Below are positions 12,977 through 16,217 of a stretch of DNA of 16,217 bases, piece by piece (position 1 is the first letter of the stretch; each line of letters opens with the position of its first letter). Both the position numbers and the translations under genes were made by a program. The notes beneath the pieces are model-generated. The model searched no databases. It saw only the letters and a program-made list of their open reading frames with translations, and was not told where the DNA came from. Source of the stretch: CAXSDR01 sp964236445 (GTDB lineage Bacteria > Actinomycetota > Actinomycetes > Motilibacterales > Motilibacteraceae); contig CAXSDR010000088.1 in assembly GCA_964236445.1 (NCBI GenBank), positions 1 to 16,217 of the forward strand, in the 5' to 3' direction.

Positions 12977-14249
12977 GTGACGCAGCCATCCGCGCCACCG
13001 CAGCCCTCGGGGCTCAGCGGTCCGCTGATCACACTGCTCGCCGTCGCCTGCGGCGTGGCCGTCGGCAACGTGTACTTCCCCCAAGCGATCAGTCCGTTGA
13101 TCGCGAGTGGCATGAACGTTCGGGCGAGTTCTGGCGCTGCGGTGGTGACCGCAACGCAGGTCGGCTACGCCGCCGGCATCTTCTTCCTCGTGCCTCTCGG
13201 CGACCGGCTGCGTCATCGTCCGCTGCTCGTGACACTGCTCCTGTTGACCAGTGCGGGACTGGCGGCCGCGGGGACGGCGACGTCCCTGTCGGTGCTCCTC
13301 GTCGCCAGCTCGGCGATCGGGCTCACGACGGTAGTGCCGCAGATCATCCTCCCCATGGCCGCAGGGCTGACACCCGCTCACAGTCGTGGCGCCGTGACGG
13401 GGAAGCTACTCAGCGGCCTCATCGGCGGCATTTTGCTGGCGCGCACGTTCAGCGGAACGCTCGGGCAATGGCTGAGTTGGCGGGCACCGTATCTGATCGC
13501 CGCGGGGGTGGTAGGGCTGTTCGCTCTGATCCTGGCCAGGACCGTTCCGAGAACGACGCCAACATCTCAGGCAAAGTATCTGACGCTGATCGCAGGAGTC
13601 GGTGCGCCTGTTTGTCGCTGAGCCAGAGCTCCGCCGGTCCTGCTTCTACCAGAGCACGATCTTCGCCGGCTTCACGGCCGCCTGGACGAGTCTGGCGCTG
13701 TTCATCACCGGGCCGAGTTATGGCTTGGGCGCCCCGGTCGTGGGCTTGATCGCGCTGGTGGGTGCCGCGAGCATGTTCAGCACCCCGATCGTGGGCCGAC
13801 GGGTTGACAGCGAAGGTGCCGACAGAGTGAATCTGCTGTGCATCCTCGGTGCCCTGATTGCAGCAGCAGTCCTGGCATCAAGTGTTCGGCACGGTATCGG
13901 GGGACTGGTCGCCCTCACCGTTGGCATGCTGATCCTCGACGTGGCCATGCAATCCGGGCAGGTCGCGAACCAGGCGCGCATCTTCGCGTTGCGCCCGGAG
14001 GCTCGCAGTCGGCTCAACACGGCCTACATGACCTGTTCCTTTCTCGGCGGGAGTGTCGGCTCACTGCTGGGCACCCAGGCCTACAGTGCGCTGGGGTGGA
14101 GCGGGGTCTGCGGGCTGGTGGCAGTGGCAGCGGGCCTCGCACTCGGCCGCCACACGCTGCACGCGACGCGCCCGTTCGGGAGCGTCTCGAACGCAAGGGA
14201 CGGCGCTCTCCTTGCCGAGTCGGACAACACGGTCAGCCGAAGCCACTGA
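12977..14249 (+). pseudogene. MFS transporter broken by a single-base frameshift
   Basis: Two adjacent frames together make one complete 12-helix major facilitator transporter of about 423 residues. The first frame (12977-13621) starts with a good Shine-Dalgarno and carries helices 1-6, with VYFPQAISPLI, 'VTATQVGYAAG', the loop 'PLGDRLRHRP' and 'LTPAHSRGAVTGKLLSG'. It ends in a stop just after the central loop. The second (in phase with 13602 to 14249) continues as RLFVAEPELRRSCFY, where the family's second half begins, through helices 7-12. One extra base around 13601-13607 explains the shift, since removing it restores ...GVGRLFVAEPEL. It resembles drug/metabolite efflux MFS of the 'GNVYFPQ' type; the substrate is unknown. 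A sequencing error would make it an intact gene. Confidence 0.8.
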
Positions 14250-14325
14250 GGCTGGTCGTTCAAGCGGCGGCGACTGGTTGAAGGGGCTTTCGTCCGTCGA
14301 GACGTACGCCTGTTTCCGAGACACG

Positions 14326-14352
14326 AACCCTCGGGGCCGTGGCAGGAGGGTT
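14326..14352. terminator. Hairpin downstream of the MFS remnant
   Basis: AACCCTC and GAGGGTT form a perfect 7-bp stem with a 13-nt loop, 76 nt after the MFS stop. There is no U-tract after it, so a terminator role is tentative. Confidence 0.35.
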
Positions 14353-14361
14353 TGCGCTCAA

Positions 14362-14392
14362 CGGGCATGGAACCGTTCGGCGAACAGGCCCG
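14362..14392. other. Nested hairpin of unknown role
   Basis: CGGGC/GCCCG (outer, 5 bp) encloses GTTC-GGC-GAAC (inner, 4 bp), separated by an asymmetric internal loop. It follows the previous hairpin by 9 nt. It might be a second terminator element or a remnant of structured RNA; I do not recognise a family. Confidence 0.25.
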
Positions 14393-14426
14393 GTGGCGTG
14401 GGGCTGTGCGGCACACGCACTGGCGG

Positions 14427-14663
14427 TCAGTGCCCTCGTGCCTCAGCAGCTACCCGTGAGCTACCCGTGAGCTGCACGCGATCTCGTCGGCGCATGACGA
14501 GCCCTTCCGCGAGCAGGCCGCGGGCCTCAGCAAACCGGTCTTCCGAGGATGCCGGCACTGCCCGACGCCCTGGGAGGGCGTCACGCCGGACCCGGTAGTA
14601 GTCTGCGACCACCCAGTGACCAACACTGTGACGTGCATGTCCACCAGGACAATGACCCGCCAC
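14427..14663 (-). CDS. Doubtful small protein or gene fragment
   Basis: This is an open frame of up to 78 residues on the minus strand. Its middle (EDRFAEARGLLAEGLV, then MRRRDRVQLT) reads like a helix-then-wing of a winged-helix protein, but I cannot assign a family. No Shine-Dalgarno is seen before the ATG at 14663, and a GTG at about 14609 could also start it. The 11-bp duplication at 14448-14469 lies in its 3' end; with a single copy the frame would stop about 12 residues earlier, after ...QLTGSC. It could be a decayed gene piece or plain chance. Confidence 0.2.
   Translation of the reverse strand: MAGHCPGGHARHSVGHWVVADYYRVRRDALPGRRAVPASSEDRFAEARGLLAEGLVMRRRDRVQLTGSSRVAAEARGH
14448..14469. 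repeat. Exact 11-bp tandem duplication
   Basis: AGCTACCCGTG occurs twice head to tail. The length is not a multiple of three, so it shifts any reading frame passing through it, consistent with a non-coding or decaying region. Confidence 0.8.
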
Positions 14664-14719
14664 CCCGCTCGTGATTTCGCCAGAAACGCGCAGTGTGTGT
14701 GCCTACGGAGAGGGTGCTC

Positions 14720-15571
14720 GTGCGACCGTCCCGCCTCCTTGTCGTCGCTGCCTCGGCGGCTACGGCGGCCGTTGCCCTCAGTGGCTGCTCCTCCGAGACG
14801 GCCGCTGACTGGAAGCGTGGTGGCCTGCCCCAGGGCGCGAGTGACACGGCCGCCCGCGTGACCTCGCTGTGGCAGGGCGCATGGGTGGCCGCGCTGCTCA
14901 CCGGAGCCATCGTGTGGGGCCTCATCCTCGCGTCGGTCATCCTCTATCGCCGCCGACCCTCCGACACCGGCCTGCCGCCGCAGGTGCGCTACAACCTGCC
15001 GGTCGAGGTCCTCTACACGACCATCCCGCTGCTCATGGTGGGCGTCTACTTCTTCTACACCGCGCGCGACGAGAACACGATCGACAGCCTCGGCAAGCCC
15101 GCGGTCAACATCGGCGTGATCGGCCATCGCTGGGGATGGGACTTCAACTACGTCGAGGGCCAGGTCTACGAGGTCGGCAATATGTCCTACCCGCCGACCC
15201 TGTGGGTGCCCGTCGACGAGAAGGTCCGCTTTCGCGTCGAGTCGCGAGACGTCGACCACTCGTTCTGGATCCCGGCGTTGATGTACAAGCGCGACATGAT
15301 TCCCGGCTACGTCAACCAGTTCGAGACGACGCCCAACCGTCTGGGCACCTATCCCGGGCGCTGCGCGGAGTTCTGCGGCGAGAGCCACTCGCGGATGCTC
15401 TTCACCTTCAAGGTCGTGTCCCGCGCTGACTACGACGCGCACATCGCGGCGTTGAAGGTGGCGGGACAGACAGGTCAGCTCGACATCACGGGCAGTCCGC
15501 GAACACCCGGTTCCTCCGACCCGGACGCCGTGTCGTCCGAGCCGACCACCGAGATCAAGAAGGCGCCATGA
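14720..15571 (+). CDS. ctaC: Cytochrome c oxidase subunit II (aa3 type)
   Basis: Subunit II takes electrons from cytochrome c through the CuA centre on the outer face of the membrane. The 283-residue protein starts with a lipoprotein signal (MRPSRLLVVAAS... LSGC, lipidated C23), then two membrane helices (about 52-76 and 96-114). An external cupredoxin domain follows, with GHRWGWDFNY (135-144) and the CuA ligands H180, C215, E217, C219, H223 and M226 (GRCAEFCGESHSRM). A polar C-terminal tail of about 40 residues follows. The GTG at 14720 is chosen because it puts the charged n-region directly before the hydrophobic signal and AGAGG lies 6 nt upstream; a GTG at 14714 is the alternative. Its TGA overlaps the ATG of ctaD. 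Confidence 0.95.
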   Translation: MRPSRLLVVAASAATAAVALSGCSSETAADWKRGGLPQGASDTAARVTSLWQGAWVAALLTGAIVWGLILASVILYRRRPSDTGLPPQVRYNLPVEVLYTTIPLLMVGVYFFYTARDENTIDSLGKPAVNIGVIGHRWGWDFNYVEGQVYEVGNMSYPPTLWVPVDEKVRFRVESRDVDHSFWIPALMYKRDMIPGYVNQFETTPNRLGTYPGRCAEFCGESHSRMLFTFKVVSRADYDAHIAALKVAGQTGQLDITGSPRTPGSSDPDAVSSEPTTEIKKAP

Positions 15572-16217
15572 CGACCCTGCAGGAGCCGCCCGTCGCGGCG
15601 ACGCCGACCTCCTCGGTGACGACCGGGCGCGTGCACGCGCCCAAGGGCAGCCGGCTGGTCATGTGGATGACGACCACGGATCACAAGATCATCGGCTACA
15701 TGTATCTCATGACGTCGTTCTTCTTCTTCCTGCTCGCCGGCGTCATGGCACTGATCATGCGGGCCGAACTCGCGCGGCCGGGGCTGCAGTTCCTGAGCAA
15801 GGAGCAATACAACCAGCTGTTCACGATGCACGGCACGCTCATGCTGCTCATGTTCGCGACGCCGCTGTTCATCGGCTTCGGCAACGTGATCATGCCGTTG
15901 CAGATCGGCACGGCCGACGTCGCGTTCCCGCGTCTCAACATGTTCAGCTTCTATCTCTTCTTCTTCGGCAGCCTGATCGTCCTGGCCGGATTCCTGACCC
16001 CGGGTGGGGCGGCAGACTTCGGCTGGTATGCCTATCCACCGCTCTCGCTGCACGAGTTCTCCCCCAACGTGGGTGCCGACCTGTGGGTGATCGGTCTGGC
16101 GCTCAGCGGCTTCGGCACCATCCTGGGCGGCGTCAACTTCATCACGACGATCTTCTGCATGCGCGCGCCGGGCATGACCATGTTCCGGATGTCGATCTTC
16201 ACCTGGAACATCCTGCT
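15568..16217 (+). CDS. ctaD: Cytochrome c oxidase subunit I (3' truncated by window end)
   Basis: This is the first 216 codons of the heme-copper oxidase catalytic subunit, which reduces O2 to water and pumps protons. Visible are the cytosolic start 'WMTTTDHKIIGYMY' (about 33-46), helix 1, the heme-a ligand H88 in 'FTMHGTLMLLMF', the 'GFGNVIMPLQIG' loop, 'DVAFPRLNMFSFYLFF' and 'GWYAYPPLS', all standard for actinobacterial CtaD. The ATG overlaps the ctaC stop (ATGA), so the two subunits are translationally coupled. The binuclear-centre ligands lie beyond the window. The frame is open to the last base. Confidence 0.96.
   Translation, partial: MTTLQEPPVAATPTSSVTTGRVHAPKGSRLVMWMTTTDHKIIGYMYLMTSFFFFLLAGVMALIMRAELARPGLQFLSKEQYNQLFTMHGTLMLLMFATPLFIGFGNVIMPLQIGTADVAFPRLNMFSFYLFFFGSLIVLAGFLTPGGAADFGWYAYPPLSLHEFSPNVGADLWVIGLALSGFGTILGGVNFITTIFCMRAPGMTMFRMSIFTWNIL

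Larger units (their letters stand above)
14250..14719. other. Gene-poor stretch between the MFS remnant and ctaC
   Basis: About 470 nt without a gene I can recognise. It holds two hairpins (14326-14352 and 14362-14392), an 11-bp exact duplication (14448-14469), a short minus-strand open frame of doubtful status (14427-14663) and a small inverted repeat CAGTG-N5-CACTG at 14614-14628 that may belong to the ctaC control region. No tRNA-like fold was found by eye. It could be the decayed end of the inserted regulator-transporter cassette. Confidence 0.6.

Noticed and set aside
13595..13625. Programmed frameshift in the MFS gene
   Set aside because: No slippery heptamer, no strong downstream hairpin and no known precedent in this family; an indel or sequencing error is simpler.
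14450..15442. 330-residue minus-strand open frame opposite ctaC
   Set aside because: CtaC on the plus strand has signal peptide, helices and CuA ligands in order; the antisense frame shows no family similarity.

Overview
The window is a high-GC (about 70% by eye), gene-dense bacterial chromosome segment with actinobacterial gene content and order. The order glycerate-kinase-like gene, HesB/ErpA, PfkB adenosine kinase, ..., ctaC resembles the Mycobacterium tuberculosis Rv2205c-Rv2204c-Rv2202c-Rv2200c neighbourhood (from memory). The PspA/PspAA/HtpX/PspAB set and the FAD-oxidoreductase plus cyclopropane-synthase-like pair for 10-methyl fatty acids are also actinobacterial hallmarks. I cannot fix the genus; Micrococcales or Propionibacteriales are plausible.

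Layout: (1) 1-2506, + strand: an envelope-stress cluster pspA (5' end outside the window), pspAA, htpX, pspAB, mostly with overlapping stop/start codons. (2) 2521-6428, - strand: nadA, then a FAD-linked oxidoreductase overlapping nadA by 8 nt, then a SAM-dependent methyltransferase. The last two match the bfaAB/tmsAB pair that makes 10-methyl (tuberculostearic-type) fatty acids. (3) 6527-10722, + strand: a degenerate glycerate-kinase-like protein, erpA, adoK, aat and a VIT1/CCC1-type membrane transporter. (4) 10763-12147, - strand: a class-V aminotransferase/cysteine-desulfurase-like protein and, overlapping its stop, a TusA-like sulfur carrier. (5) 12300-14249: a divergent cassette of a CGNR zinc-finger regulator and an MFS transporter broken by a one-base frameshift, with a perfect inverted repeat between them; base composition is visibly less GC-rich than the flanks. 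(6) 14250-14719: a gene-poor stretch with hairpins and an 11-bp duplication. (7) 14720-end: ctaC and the 5' part of ctaD of the aa3 cytochrome c oxidase.

The most striking observation is the cysteine-desulfurase-like protein. The lysine that should hold PLP is Gly (with Arg in place of the preceding His), the PLP-contacting Gln is His, and there is no lysine anywhere in its 380 residues. The sulfur-accepting Cys loop and a translationally coupled TusA partner are kept. Either it is a pseudoenzyme or it works by different chemistry. Several genes have a TANNNT-like -10 box exactly 6 nt before the start codon, which suggests leaderless transcripts.
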